Positions 1 through 8,385 of a stretch of DNA of 60,779 nucleotides are shown here, one piece after another; the first letter of the stretch is position 1, and each line of letters starts with the position of its first letter. The position numbers and the translations under genes are program-made. The notes beneath the pieces are model-generated. The model ran no database searches and had not been told where the DNA came from. It worked only from the letters and a program-made list of their open reading frames with translations. Location: the NCBI GenBank assembly GCA_040255925.1, contig JBDZVX010000003.1, positions 1 through 60,779 on the forward strand, given 5' to 3'. Origin of the DNA: Nitrolancea sp040255925 (lineage in GTDB: Bacteria; Chloroflexota; Chloroflexia; Thermomicrobiales; Thermomicrobiaceae).

Positions 1-1522
1 GATCGGCGCTGAAGGGCGTGTCCGCCTGCACCGCCTGGAGACCCATGTAGAGGGGGAGGGTGTGCGCGGTGATATCGTAGGGAGGCTTTGGCGGGCCGCC
101 GGGATACTGGCGGAGATCGGGGTAGCGTTGCACTTCGAGCAGCGTCTTCGCGAAGGCGCCGAATGGCTGGGCCAGCCTGATGACGTAGGTGTCGGATGGG
201 TACTCAACGGCGGACGCCGAGAACGGCCGCCGGGCACGATGGATCTCGACGCCCCCGGTCTGGAGCACCTGGAGCAATTCGATGACCGTGACCGGGTCCC
301 GCTGGTTGGCCGGGATGATGAAGGCGTAGGGCGTCCGGCGCTCAACCGCCCGCTTCTGAACCTGCCGGAAGTTCTGGACCCATTCCTGGCGATACCGGGC
401 GGCGTTCCGGAGGCAGGCCATGGCGGCGATCTTGTGGTACTCCACAATGTCCCGGAGCCGCCAGCGGCCGCCACGCCACGGGAGCGGATGGTTGCCCTGA
501 CTTACCCTGGGATTGAGTCCCCCGATCTCCCGTAAATCGCTGGGATTCAGCCGGATCGGGCTCGCCAGCCGGCAGCTCGCCGCCTCACAGAGAATCCGGA
601 TGCCGCCATGATAGTGCTGGTAGGCGCGAGAGGGTGAGTAGGCGTCGAAGATAATGCCGGTCGCGACGCCAGCCTTGCCGGCCGTGGCCAGCTCAGCGGC
701 TATTGTCGTCCCGAGCTGCGCGGTCTCCGTCTGTAGGATCGGATCGATGTTGGGATCGTAGGGATCGATAAACGGCGGCAGGACGTACCGCGGCCCATCG
801 GGCATCATCTGATGCTGGTCGATCACGATGTGCGGATGCCAGCGGTTGTGTACCTGCTCGACCATGAGCCGGGTTTCGACCTGCGTGAACATAAACCAGT
901 CGCGATTGTTATCGTGTCCGGTATAGGGATGGTACAGCTCGGGCGGGGCTGTCCCTTCGGCCAGGGAGCCGAGCGTTCGCGTGTACCAGGACGTAACCAG
1001 CTCCATGCCATCGGGGTTAAGGCAGGGAGCGATCAGGAGGATCACGTTATCCAAAATCTGCCGGATATCCTCGCGTTCGCTGGTTGTGAGCTGGTAGACC
1101 AACTCCGGGACCATCTGGGTGGCGCCGACCTCGGTCGCATGGATGCCACAGGTCAAGAGCACGATACACCGGCCAATACCGGTCAATCGCTCGGCCTCGC
1201 TGTCCGGCAGGCCGCGGGGATCAGCCAGCCGCTTCTGGACCTCCCGGAGTTCTTCCAAACGGGCGAGGTTCGCGGCGGAGGAGATGGTCAGGAGCGCGAA
1301 GGGTCTTCCCTCGGTTGTCTGGCCGATCTCATCGTAGTGCACCCGGCCGCTTGCGGCGGCGATCTCCTGAAAGTAGCGCAGCATGTCCGGCCAGCGGATC
1401 AGCTTGCGGTCTGATCCCACCGGGAACCCGAAGGCGCGTTCCGGCGTGGTGATCGCGGGCGACTCCTTCGGGAGCGCCTGGCCGTCATCTCGGTTCCAGC
1501 GTGGTTTTGGGAGGAATACCAT
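1..1522 (-). CDS. M14-family zinc carboxypeptidase, 3' end cut off by window edge
   Basis: The minus-strand frame stays open from an ATG at 1522 to the left edge (about 507 residues visible). It contains the zinc-binding HxxE of M14 peptidases in the string GIHATEVGA, followed about 100 residues later by a histidine in IDQHQMM that fits the third zinc ligand, with NRDWFMFTQVE between them. M14 enzymes remove C-terminal residues from peptides. The visible length already exceeds a minimal carboxypeptidase domain (about 300 residues), so this belongs to the long bacterial forms with an extra C-terminal region. No signal peptide is evident at the start (MVFLPKPRWN), so a cytoplasmic location is possible. 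The gene is separated by about 220 bases from the dehydrogenase operon upstream of it. The fold assignment is firm; the substrate is unknown. Confidence 0.88.
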   Translation of the reverse strand, partial: MVFLPKPRWNRDDGQALPKESPAITTPERAFGFPVGSDRKLIRWPDMLRYFQEIAAASGRVHYDEIGQTTEGRPFALLTISSAANLARLEELREVQKRLADPRGLPDSEAERLTGIGRCIVLLTCGIHATEVGATQMVPELVYQLTTSEREDIRQILDNVILLIAPCLNPDGMELVTSWYTRTLGSLAEGTAPPELYHPYTGHDNNRDWFMFTQVETRLMVEQVHNRWHPHIVIDQHQMMPDGPRYVLPPFIDPYDPNIDPILQTETAQLGTTIAAELATAGKAGVATGIIFDAYSPSRAYQHYHGGIRILCEAASCRLASPIRLNPSDLREIGGLNPRVSQGNHPLPWRGGRWRLRDIVEYHKIAAMACLRNAARYRQEWVQNFRQVQKRAVERRTPYAFIIPANQRDPVTVIELLQVLQTGGVEIHRARRPFSASAVEYPSDTYVIRLAQPFGAFAKTLLEVQRYPDLRQYPGGPPKPPYDITAHTLPLYMGLQAVQADTPFSAD

Positions 1523-1693
1523 TCACACCACCAAATGTAGGGTCCTGCTCGATCAGTCTCTCCGGAGTGGGAGCGGACTGGAGGAGCGGACCATTCCGGT
1601 CTTTACCGGTCGCGGCGTCATGATGTAATCCTACTCCCAGCTTCGAAATGGCGTGGGATTCGCCATGACCGTGCAAATGCCCGGAAACACGTG

Positions 1694-1713
1694 AGGAGGG
1701 CGCGACGCCCTCC
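1694..1713 (-). terminator. Strong hairpin downstream of the E1-E2 operon
   Basis: A perfect 8-bp inverted repeat (GGAGGGCG and CGCCCTCC, 3-base loop) lies about 35 bases past the E2 stop codon. It has no T-run on either side, so it could be a terminator without a U-tract or an RNA-stabilising 3' stem rather than a classical intrinsic terminator. Confidence 0.4.
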
Positions 1714-1746
1714 CCGGATGTTGCGTAGGACGACTCTGGCCGCGGA

Positions 1747-3069
1747 TCAGTTCACGACGAGCAGCATCGGCTGTTCGAGGAGGTGCTTGAGTTCGGCGAG
1801 GAACCGCGCGGCTTCCGCACCATCGGTCACCCGGTGATCGGCCGAGATTGTCACTCGCATGATATCGGCCGGGACGAACTGGCCATCCTGGTAGATCGGC
1901 TCCTTCGTGACGCCACCGACTGCCAGGATCGCGACCTGCGGCGGGTTGATGATCGCGCTGAAGCTCTCGATGCCGTACATGCCGAGGTTGCTGATGGTGA
2001 ACGTTCCGCCCTGGTACTCCTCGGGTTTCAGGCCACCGTGGCGTGCCCGCTCGACCAGGTCCTTACTCGCCGCGGCGATCTCGCCGAGCGGCTTGTGATC
2101 GGTGTCCGGGATGAAGGGGCTAATCAGACCTTCGTCAATGGCCACCGCGATCGAGATGTCGATCCGCTGGTGGATTTGGATGCTCTCACCGGCAAAGCTC
2201 GCGTTGAGTACCGGGAACTTGCGCAGGGCGAGGGCCGTGGCCTTGACGGCCAAATCGTTGATCGAGACCTTCTGCGCCGGTTCAACTTGCTCGTTGATCT
2301 CCTGACGCAGCCGGAGTGCCTTCCCCATGTCAACCGGCATCGTAATGTAGAAGTGCGGCGCTTGCTGGAAGCTCTCGCTCATCCGGCGGGCGATCGTCTT
2401 CCGAATGCGCGTGAGATCCCGTGTCTCACCCGTGGGCGACGTAATCGGTGCCGCGGTTGGCGCGGGAGCCGGCGCCACTTGGGCAACCGGAGCAATATGC
2501 CCCACTTCTGGAGCGCTCGGAGCTGGTGCGGATGGTATCGGCGTCGTGCTAGGCCGACCGACGTGCGGGAGAATATCGGCCTTGACGATGCGGCCGCCGG
2601 GGCCGGTTCCACGGATGGCGTGCAGATCGATTCCGTGCTCGGCGGCGAGGCGCTTGACGAGCGGTGATGCCCGGACTCGTTCTCCCGGCGCCCGCTCGAA
2701 CACCTGATCGGTCGTTCCATGGAGTGTAGTGGTGCCGGTACCATTCGTTGCGGCGGGCGCGGCCGGCTGTGATGCCTGGCTCGTGGCAGCCTCTGCCGCC
2801 GCCGGTTTGGATGGCTCGTCGATCACCTCACCGGGCTCGCCAATAATCGCGATCGGCTGGCCGACCGGTACGGTCTCGCCTTCGGTTACCAGATGCTTAT
2901 GAACGACACCGCCATCGAACGCCTCGATCTCCAAGTTGACCTTATCGGTTTCGATCTCGGCGATCGGCTCGCCGCGGTCGATGGTCTCACCCTCCTGCTT
3001 CAGCCAGCGCAGGAGCGTTCCCGCATCCATGTCGTAGCCCATCTGGGGCATCACGACTGTCTTGGCCAT
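1747..3069 (-). CDS. pdhC: Dihydrolipoamide acyltransferase, E2 of a pyruvate/acetoin-type dehydrogenase
   Basis: E2 core of a 2-oxoacid dehydrogenase complex; it passes the acyl group from E1 to CoA. A single lipoyl domain spans roughly residues 3-78 with the lipoylated lysine K43 in ETDKVN. A Pro/Ala-rich linker follows, then a peripheral subunit-binding domain at about 132-168 (RASPLVKRLAAEHGI), a second linker, and the catalytic domain from about 212. The active-site motif is DHRVTDG, with H412 and D416. The 440-residue length is normal for a one-lipoyl E2. The start ATG has a GAGGAG site just upstream. It is the last gene of the E1alpha-E1beta-E2 operon; no E3 (dihydrolipoamide dehydrogenase) gene is adjacent. 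Pyruvate is the likeliest substrate, but acetoin or branched-chain oxoacids cannot be excluded from sequence alone. Confidence 0.93.
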   Translation of the reverse strand: MAKTVVMPQMGYDMDAGTLLRWLKQEGETIDRGEPIAEIETDKVNLEIEAFDGGVVHKHLVTEGETVPVGQPIAIIGEPGEVIDEPSKPAAAEAATSQASQPAAPAATNGTGTTTLHGTTDQVFERAPGERVRASPLVKRLAAEHGIDLHAIRGTGPGGRIVKADILPHVGRPSTTPIPSAPAPSAPEVGHIAPVAQVAPAPAPTAAPITSPTGETRDLTRIRKTIARRMSESFQQAPHFYITMPVDMGKALRLRQEINEQVEPAQKVSINDLAVKATALALRKFPVLNASFAGESIQIHQRIDISIAVAIDEGLISPFIPDTDHKPLGEIAAASKDLVERARHGGLKPEEYQGGTFTISNLGMYGIESFSAIINPPQVAILAVGGVTKEPIYQDGQFVPADIMRVTISADHRVTDGAEAARFLAELKHLLEQPMLLVVN

Positions 3070-3156
3070 CCGTTGCTCCTCTGTCCTACGTGGTCACGCA
3101 CACGCGCCCTAGCCGGTGTACACCGCAGGGCTTCTCAGCGTGGGAAGCGATGGAGA

Positions 3157-4152
3157 TCAATGGGCCGTCGCGTACTCCCGGCGCAGCACGTCCTTCACGG
3201 CCGTGACGACCTCGTCCTTCCCGGGGACGATGAGCCGCTCCAGGTTCTTCGCATAAGGCATCGGGATCTCGGCGCTTCCAACACGCCCGATCGGCGCGTC
3301 CAGATAATCAAAAGCGTGCTCTTGAACGGCGGCAGCAATCTCGGAACCAAGCCCGAGGGTCCGCCAGCTCTCTTCGACGATTACGAGCCGGTTTGTCTTC
3401 TCGACTGAACGTACGACCGTATCAATGTCGAGCGGCCGCAGTACCCGCATGTCGATGACTTCGCACTCGATGCCCTCTTTGGCGAGTTCCTCTGCCGCGC
3501 CCATCGCGAGCCAGTAGCCGCGCGACCAGGAGGCGATGGTCACATCGCGTCCCTCGCGCCGGACTTCCGCTCCTTCCAAGGGTAGGAGGAGTTCACCATC
3601 GGGCACTTCGCCCCGGTTCCGGTAGAGGAGTGAGTGCTCGATGAACATGACCGGATCCTGGCCGCGAACCGCTGTTTTGAGGAATCCCTTCGCGTCCTTC
3701 GGTACAGCAGGCATGACGACCCGTAAGCCCGGGACATGGGCGAACCATGCCTCGAACGTCTGCGAGTGGGTGGGGCCGAGTTGTCCCCATCCCGATGCCG
3801 TGCGGATAACCACCGGCGCGTTGAACCGGCCGCCGAACATGTAATGCACCTTAGCGGCGTGGTTCACGATCTGATCGATTGCCAGCAGGCTGAAATTGAT
3901 CGTCATCAGTTCGACGATCGGCCGCATCCCGCCCATGGCCGCGCCGACGGCGGCGCCGACAATGCCGAGTTCGGCGATCGGCGTATCCCGCACCCGTTCG
4001 CGCCCATATTCTTCGAGAAAACCACGGGTCACGACGTAGGAACCGCCATAGGCTCCGATGTCTTCTCCGAGCAGGATCACCCGCTTGTCGCGATCCATCT
4101 CCTCGCGGAGCGCTTCGCGGAGGGCTTCGCGGTAGGTAATATTACGCGCCAT
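3157..4152 (-). CDS. pdhB: 2-oxoacid dehydrogenase E1 component, beta subunit
   Basis: Transketolase-like beta subunit (331 residues) that forms a heterotetramer with E1alpha and helps bind thiamine diphosphate. Family landmarks are LLGEDIGAYGG near the N terminus, RVRDTPIAELGIVGAAVG, and the C-terminal transketolase domain with VEESWRTLGLGSEIAA. The open frame extends about 290 bases further upstream, but that part is antisense-quality sequence inside E1alpha. The ATG at 4152 (MARNITYREALREAL) has an AGGAGA site and overlaps the end of E1alpha by 11 bases, which implies translational coupling. The gap to E2 is 87 bases. PdhB and AcoB are hard to separate without phylogeny. Confidence 0.94.
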   Translation of the reverse strand: MARNITYREALREALREEMDRDKRVILLGEDIGAYGGSYVVTRGFLEEYGRERVRDTPIAELGIVGAAVGAAMGGMRPIVELMTINFSLLAIDQIVNHAAKVHYMFGGRFNAPVVIRTASGWGQLGPTHSQTFEAWFAHVPGLRVVMPAVPKDAKGFLKTAVRGQDPVMFIEHSLLYRNRGEVPDGELLLPLEGAEVRREGRDVTIASWSRGYWLAMGAAEELAKEGIECEVIDMRVLRPLDIDTVVRSVEKTNRLVIVEESWRTLGLGSEIAAAVQEHAFDYLDAPIGRVGSAEIPMPYAKNLERLIVPGKDEVVTAVKDVLRREYATAH

Positions 4153-5155
4153 GATCTTCTCGTCTCCTGCTTGTCCCGACCGCCTGTCCCGTTGGGGCCG
4201 GCTCCGCGTAAATGTGGTCGGCAATCGTCGATGGGTCCGGTACTGGGCTCTCTTCAGCGAACTGCACCGCGCGTTCGGTCTCCTCTTCCACCGCCGCGTC
4301 GATCTCGTCGAACTCGGCCGTGGTCGCGATACCCTCATCAAGGAGCTTGGTTCGGAAGAGGGAAATCGGGTCGGTGCTGAGGTACTGCTTGACCTCGTCT
4401 TTGGTCCGGTAGACTTCCGGATCGGCCATCGAGTGGCCACGGAAGCGATAGGTCATGGCTTCAAGGAAGAAGGGGCCTTTGCCGGAGCGGCAGTGATCGA
4501 GCGCCTGCTTGGCCGCTTCGTGCATCGCCAGGACATCTTGCCCATCGACTTGTGCCGAGGGCATATCGTAGGCGAGGGCCTTTTTCGCCATATCGCGAAC
4601 CGCGGAGACGTGTTCGACAGCGGTTCCCATCCCATAGAGATTATTCTCACAGAGGAAGAGGACCGGGAGCTTCCAGATGGCGGCGAGGTTCATTGACTCG
4701 TGGAAGGCGCCGGTGTTGGTCGCGCCATCACCAAAGATGCAGACGACGACGCGTCCTTCGTTCAAATACTGGCTGGCGAGCCCGAGCCCGGTGGCCAAGG
4801 GGATATGGCCGCCGACGATCGCGTAGCCGCCCCAGAAGTTCCGGCTGACATCGCTGATATGCATCGAGCCGCCGCGTCCCTGGGTGGTTCCGGTTGCCTT
4901 CCCGAAGAGTTCCGCCATCACGGCCCCGGGATCTAATCCAAGGGCGAGTGCGTACCCGTGATCGCGATAATGGGTGATCAGATGATCGCGGGACTCCATC
5001 GCGTGGATGGCGCCGACGCCCACCGCCTCTTCCCCGATATAGAGGTGGAGAAACCCGCCGATCTTCCCGTGCGCGTACTGTTCCGCTGCCCGTTCTTCAA
5101 ACCGGCGGATGAGAACCATCTGCCGGTAGAGATCGAGCAACTCCAACTTCTCCAT
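4142..5155 (-). CDS. pdhA: 2-oxoacid dehydrogenase E1 component, alpha subunit
   Basis: Thiamine-diphosphate-dependent decarboxylase subunit, 337 residues. The ThDP/Mg motif runs from GDG at residues 142-144 to NN at 171-172. RGGSMH (about 94-99) and the loop FRGHSMADPE are typical of PdhA/AcoA proteins. I chose the ATG at 5155 (MEKLELLDLYRQM) because AAAGGAGC lies at good spacing, while the 30 residues encoded further upstream do not look like family sequence. It is the first gene of the operon and its stop overlaps the start of E1beta. AcoA is the main alternative because the two families are close. Confidence 0.93.
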   Translation of the reverse strand: MEKLELLDLYRQMVLIRRFEERAAEQYAHGKIGGFLHLYIGEEAVGVGAIHAMESRDHLITHYRDHGYALALGLDPGAVMAELFGKATGTTQGRGGSMHISDVSRNFWGGYAIVGGHIPLATGLGLASQYLNEGRVVVCIFGDGATNTGAFHESMNLAAIWKLPVLFLCENNLYGMGTAVEHVSAVRDMAKKALAYDMPSAQVDGQDVLAMHEAAKQALDHCRSGKGPFFLEAMTYRFRGHSMADPEVYRTKDEVKQYLSTDPISLFRTKLLDEGIATTAEFDEIDAAVEEETERAVQFAEESPVPDPSTIADHIYAEPAPTGQAVGTSRRREDHGA

Positions 5156-5427
5156 CGAGCGCTCCTTTGTTCGGCTGCCGTCTGGGCTCGTCATGCCCCC
5201 TTGCCTCCAGACTTTGTGAACCGGTTGAAGTACGGAACGATACACAATCTCTCGTCCGGCGGGCGATCAAGTCACCGCGCTGAGACGATGATGCCGTTCT
5301 TTCCAGACCCGATGGAACCCAGCCCGCGCCAAGTATCCTCCGCTGGCACGCGGGGCACGCACACCCATTCCCCTCATTGTACTCAAGTACGAGGGTGGCT
5401 TCCAGCCGATGACTGAGGCAAAAATCC

Positions 5428-5934
5428 TCAGGATTCCGCCATCGGACCCAGCTTATAGCCGAAGCGGCGGAGTAACGCCTGCCGCGCGGCTACATCGGCC
5501 ACCGTCTCGATACCCGTGGGCTTGAGCCCGTCGACCACGCCGAGCACCGCGCGCCCATGCTCAACGTCCGCCAGGATCACCTCGGTTGTGTTCGCGGTGG
5601 CGCAAAAGATCGTGCACACCTCCTGGACCGCCCGAACCGCCGGTAGGACGTGAATCGGGAACGCGCCCCGGAGCATGATCAGAAAACAGTGCCCGGCCGC
5701 GATCGCCAGGACATTCCGCTGGGCGAGCTCGATCAATTCCTGATCGTTCCCACTCCAGCGTACGAGCCGCTCCCCGGATGCCTCGCTGAACGCGAGCCCG
5801 AAGCGGATATCGGGCGTCGACGTGGCGAGCGCTTCGTGGAGATCCTCGACCGTTTTGATAAAGTGTGCCTGGCCGAAGATGATGTTGACATCATCGGGCT
5901 TCTCGAAAGGATAGCTTATCAATTCGATCGGCAT
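5428..5934 (-). CDS. Adenosine-specific kinase family protein (DUF355)
   Basis: A compact 168-residue protein matching the adenosine-specific kinase family known from archaea and some thermophilic bacteria, which phosphorylates adenosine to AMP. Recognisable stretches are PDDVNIIFGQAHFIKTVEDL near the N terminus, IRFGLAFSEASGERLVRW, and the central CTIFCATANTTEVI followed by GRAVLGVVDG. No membrane segment or signal peptide is present. The ATG has a strong GAGGAGG site. It stands alone, divergent from pyruvate kinase. The family recognition is confident; the biochemical role rests on distant characterised members. Confidence 0.85.
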   Translation of the reverse strand: MPIELISYPFEKPDDVNIIFGQAHFIKTVEDLHEALATSTPDIRFGLAFSEASGERLVRWSGNDQELIELAQRNVLAIAAGHCFLIMLRGAFPIHVLPAVRAVQEVCTIFCATANTTEVILADVEHGRAVLGVVDGLKPTGIETVADVAARQALLRRFGYKLGPMAES

Positions 5935-6034
5935 GGTGCGCCTCCTCTTCGGTGGCCCGGCCCGTCATCCGGACCAGGGGTCCGGCGGGAATCCGGCTGG
6001 TGATACGGACCGCGCCCATCCTATCACGGTTTCC

Positions 6035-6064
6035 TTACACACCGGCCCTTCAACCGTGTATATT
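6035..6064 (+). promoter_or_regulatory. Possible sigma-70-type promoter of pyk
   Basis: TTACAC at 6035-6040 and TATATT at 6059-6064 are separated by 18 bases and lie about 80 bases before the pyruvate kinase start. The match to consensus is moderate. Confidence 0.4.
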
Positions 6065-6146
6065 CATCATTGGTCGGCGTCTCATCGACGCACCAGGCGC
6101 GACCGAGCGTTCAGCAACTACGTCGCCTGGAGGGAGGGAGCTCATC

Positions 6147-7577
6147 ATGGTCTCGCCACGCCGGAGCCGGACCGTTAAGATCGTCGCGACGGTTGGACCT
6201 GCATCCTGGGATTTCGCGACACTCAAGCAACTGATTTTGAATGGTGTCGATGTCGTCCGCATTAACGCTGCCCATAATTCACTCGCCGATCGGGGCCGGT
6301 TGGTAGATACCATCCGGGAAGCATCCAAGGAGACCGGGCGGCGGGTTGCAATCCTGCAAGATCTAGCTGGACCAAAGCCGCGAACCGGTCCACTGCCGGA
6401 CGGCGATAGTATCCCGTTCCTACGGGAGGAGACGGTCGAACTGGTCGGCGGCAACCTTCCCCTGGAACCGGGACGGGTGTCGATCGATGATCCGACTCTG
6501 GTCCATGGGTTGGAAGCCGGTCAGCGGGTCTTGATGGCCGATGGCCTGATCGAGATGCTGGTGGAGTCCTGCGAAGGCGAAACCGCCACGGCGCAGGTAT
6601 TGCGCGGCGGCCGCCTTCGTGGCCGTCAGGGTGTCACCGTGCCCGGCGCGCCGTTGAGGCCGCGAGAGTTGGAGGCCCATGAGGTGGCCGACATCGCCTT
6701 CGCCGCCGAATATGGCTTGGAATATCTTGGTCTGAGCTTTGTGACCCGCCCGTCCGACATCGAGTTGGTGCGGGCGGAATTGCGCCGGCACGGCGGCCGG
6801 GCCGGTATCATCGCCAAAATCGAGCGTCCGGAGGCGCTGGCGCTGATCAGCGAGATTACCCGGACGGCCGACGCAATTATGGTTGCCCGTGGCGATCTCG
6901 GCGTCCAACTCCCCCCGGAGGAGGTGCCGATCGCCCAGAAGCGCATCATCGAGGTCGCCAGGATTCATGGAAGGCCGGTCATCACGGCCACGCAGATGCT
7001 GGAATCGATGATTACCCAGCCGATCCCGACGCGCGCCGAGACCAGCGATGTCGCCAATGCCGTGCTCGATGGGACCGACGCGGTGATGTTGAGCGCCGAG
7101 ACGGCGACCGGCGAGTATCCGCTCGAAGCGGTGACGATGATGGACCGGATCGTCAGCGTCGTCGAACGCCATTTCCCGCCGGTGCACCGTCAGGATGCCG
7201 AGCAGCCGGTTACGGTGGCCTCCACGATCGCGCGCGCGGCCTACGACATCGCGCGCCGGGCGCCGCTGGTCAACCTGATCGCCGTCTTCACGCAGAGCGG
7301 CTTCTCCGCGCGGGAGGTCGCGCGGGAACGTCCCGGCGTGCCGGTTGTGGCGCTGACGACCGACGAGTTCGTGGCCAACCAACTGGCGCTGGTCTGGGGC
7401 GTGACCGCGCTGGTCGCGCCACTTGCCGACGATACCGAAGCCGCGATCGCCGGTATGGCCTCCCGGCTCATCAGTAGCGGCCATGCCGAACCGGGCGATC
7501 ACGTCCTGTTCGTTGGAAGCCTGCCGATCTTCCACGAGTCGGGACGGACCAATCTCCTGCACCTACGCCAGATTTGA
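6147..7577 (+). CDS. pyk: Pyruvate kinase, divergent N-terminal substrate region
   Basis: Last step of glycolysis: PEP plus ADP gives pyruvate plus ATP. The ATG at 6147 is preceded by GGAGGGAG and gives 476 residues, the usual length; the frame is open 195 bases further upstream without family similarity. Conserved parts are KIVATVGPAS (11-20), AKIERPEAL with the catalytic lysine, MVARGDLGV with a metal ligand, and ATQMLESM through TDAVMLSAETATGEYP. Around R38 the family pattern ARLNFSHG is VRINAAHN, so the usual serine is alanine. GPKPR at 75-79 carries lysine at the position that family studies link to K+-independent activity. A C-terminal alpha/beta regulatory-type domain is present. Function as pyruvate kinase is likely; the altered pocket is a caveat. 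Confidence 0.92.
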   Translation: MVSPRRSRTVKIVATVGPASWDFATLKQLILNGVDVVRINAAHNSLADRGRLVDTIREASKETGRRVAILQDLAGPKPRTGPLPDGDSIPFLREETVELVGGNLPLEPGRVSIDDPTLVHGLEAGQRVLMADGLIEMLVESCEGETATAQVLRGGRLRGRQGVTVPGAPLRPRELEAHEVADIAFAAEYGLEYLGLSFVTRPSDIELVRAELRRHGGRAGIIAKIERPEALALISEITRTADAIMVARGDLGVQLPPEEVPIAQKRIIEVARIHGRPVITATQMLESMITQPIPTRAETSDVANAVLDGTDAVMLSAETATGEYPLEAVTMMDRIVSVVERHFPPVHRQDAEQPVTVASTIARAAYDIARRAPLVNLIAVFTQSGFSAREVARERPGVPVVALTTDEFVANQLALVWGVTALVAPLADDTEAAIAGMASRLISSGHAEPGDHVLFVGSLPIFHESGRTNLLHLRQI

Positions 7578-7618
7578 CGCTTGACCGCCCCGCGTGGCTG
7601 GAACTTCGAGCTAGTAGG

Positions 7619-7891
7619 TCATTTCGACTTGATTAATGCGATAACTACCGGTCGCTCAACGCCATAGTGTGAGCGATCGGTTCGTGCCTCTGAGTAGCGA
7701 ACCGTAAGGCCACGGTGCCGGGCTCGTTCCTCGCGTGAATGGGGCTCTTTGCCTCCGACAATGGGTCTCGACTGGACTGGAATCAGTTTTATGGACACTT
7801 GAGCATCTGGGCATACTGATCCTGAGAAGGAAGCCCAGACGTTGAAGCCGCCTACGCCGAACACCCTCCGCGTTCCGAGCCGACGCGCCAC
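7619..7891 (-). CDS. Small hypothetical ORF, doubtful
   Basis: A 90-codon frame starting with GTG and ending just downstream of pyk on the opposite strand. I recognise no family; the product is basic with one cysteine and no membrane segment. There is no convincing ribosome site before the GTG. It lies in the 430-base interval between pyk and the accessory operon, which otherwise shows nothing. It may be a chance frame. Confidence 0.25.
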   Translation of the reverse strand: MARRLGTRRVFGVGGFNVWASFSGSVCPDAQVSIKLIPVQSRPIVGGKEPHSREERARHRGLTVRYSEARTDRSHYGVERPVVIALIKSK

Positions 7892-8010
7892 CCGGAATTG
7901 TTGCTCCCCCCTTCTTACATCAGCTATGCTCGGGCAAGCAGGCGCTTCGGTTTGATAGGTTGCTCCACCTTACCTACCGTTATTCATTTCGCCAGCGAGG
8001 AATGGGGCGT

Positions 8011-8385
8011 TTAGGAATCGGAATTAGCTCCGTTATTGTCGACGTAGCGGCTCTTTCTGCGCGCTGCATCGGCAGATGACGGAATACCCTGACCTTGACA
8101 AATCGGATGGTCGCATCCATCCTCATCAATTTCGTAAATCCGCCTGCAGCAAATGCTGCACGAATCGTAGTACATCAATTCATCATGCTGTTTGCTCGTG
8201 AGATTGTGGTAGTGCAAGTTATGGCGCTTCAACTCATCGCCGGGCACAAGATGCCAGGCATTCGGGTCCTTGCAGACGTTGCTGCGTATGCGGACCTGTC
8301 CCTTTGCTTCCGCGATCTGCGGATTGTGGGACTGAACTATACCGTCTTTCGCCGTATCCAGCCGTGATGGCAAGTCACGCGGCAT
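8011..8385 (-). CDS. Small Cys/His-rich protein, last gene of the Hsp70 operon
   Basis: A 124-residue protein of unknown family. A cluster CSICCRRIYEI followed by GCDHPIC suggests a metal-binding knuckle, preceded by a His-rich stretch (RHNLHYHNL) and an isolated Cys-Lys-Asp. No membrane segment or signal peptide is visible. The ATG overlaps the end of the Hsp70-type gene by 11 bases and has an AGGAGC site, so it is very probably translated as the fourth cistron of the operon. The Cys/His pattern could make it a zinc-bound adaptor, or a very small nuclease of HNH type; neither can be asserted, as no complete HNH signature is visible. Confidence 0.7.
   Translation of the reverse strand: MPRDLPSRLDTAKDGIVQSHNPQIAEAKGQVRIRSNVCKDPNAWHLVPGDELKRHNLHYHNLTSKQHDELMYYDSCSICCRRIYEIDEDGCDHPICQGQGIPSSADAARRKSRYVDNNGANSDS

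Noticed and set aside
6420..7562. Long antisense reading frame (about 380 codons) opposite pyk, and similar long frames opposite pdhC, glyA, aroKB, dinG and rho
   Set aside because: High-GC genes with strong third-position bias leave long open frames on the other strand. These show Arg/His/Pro-rich composition, no family motifs and no ribosome sites, whereas the opposite strand encodes clear conserved proteins.
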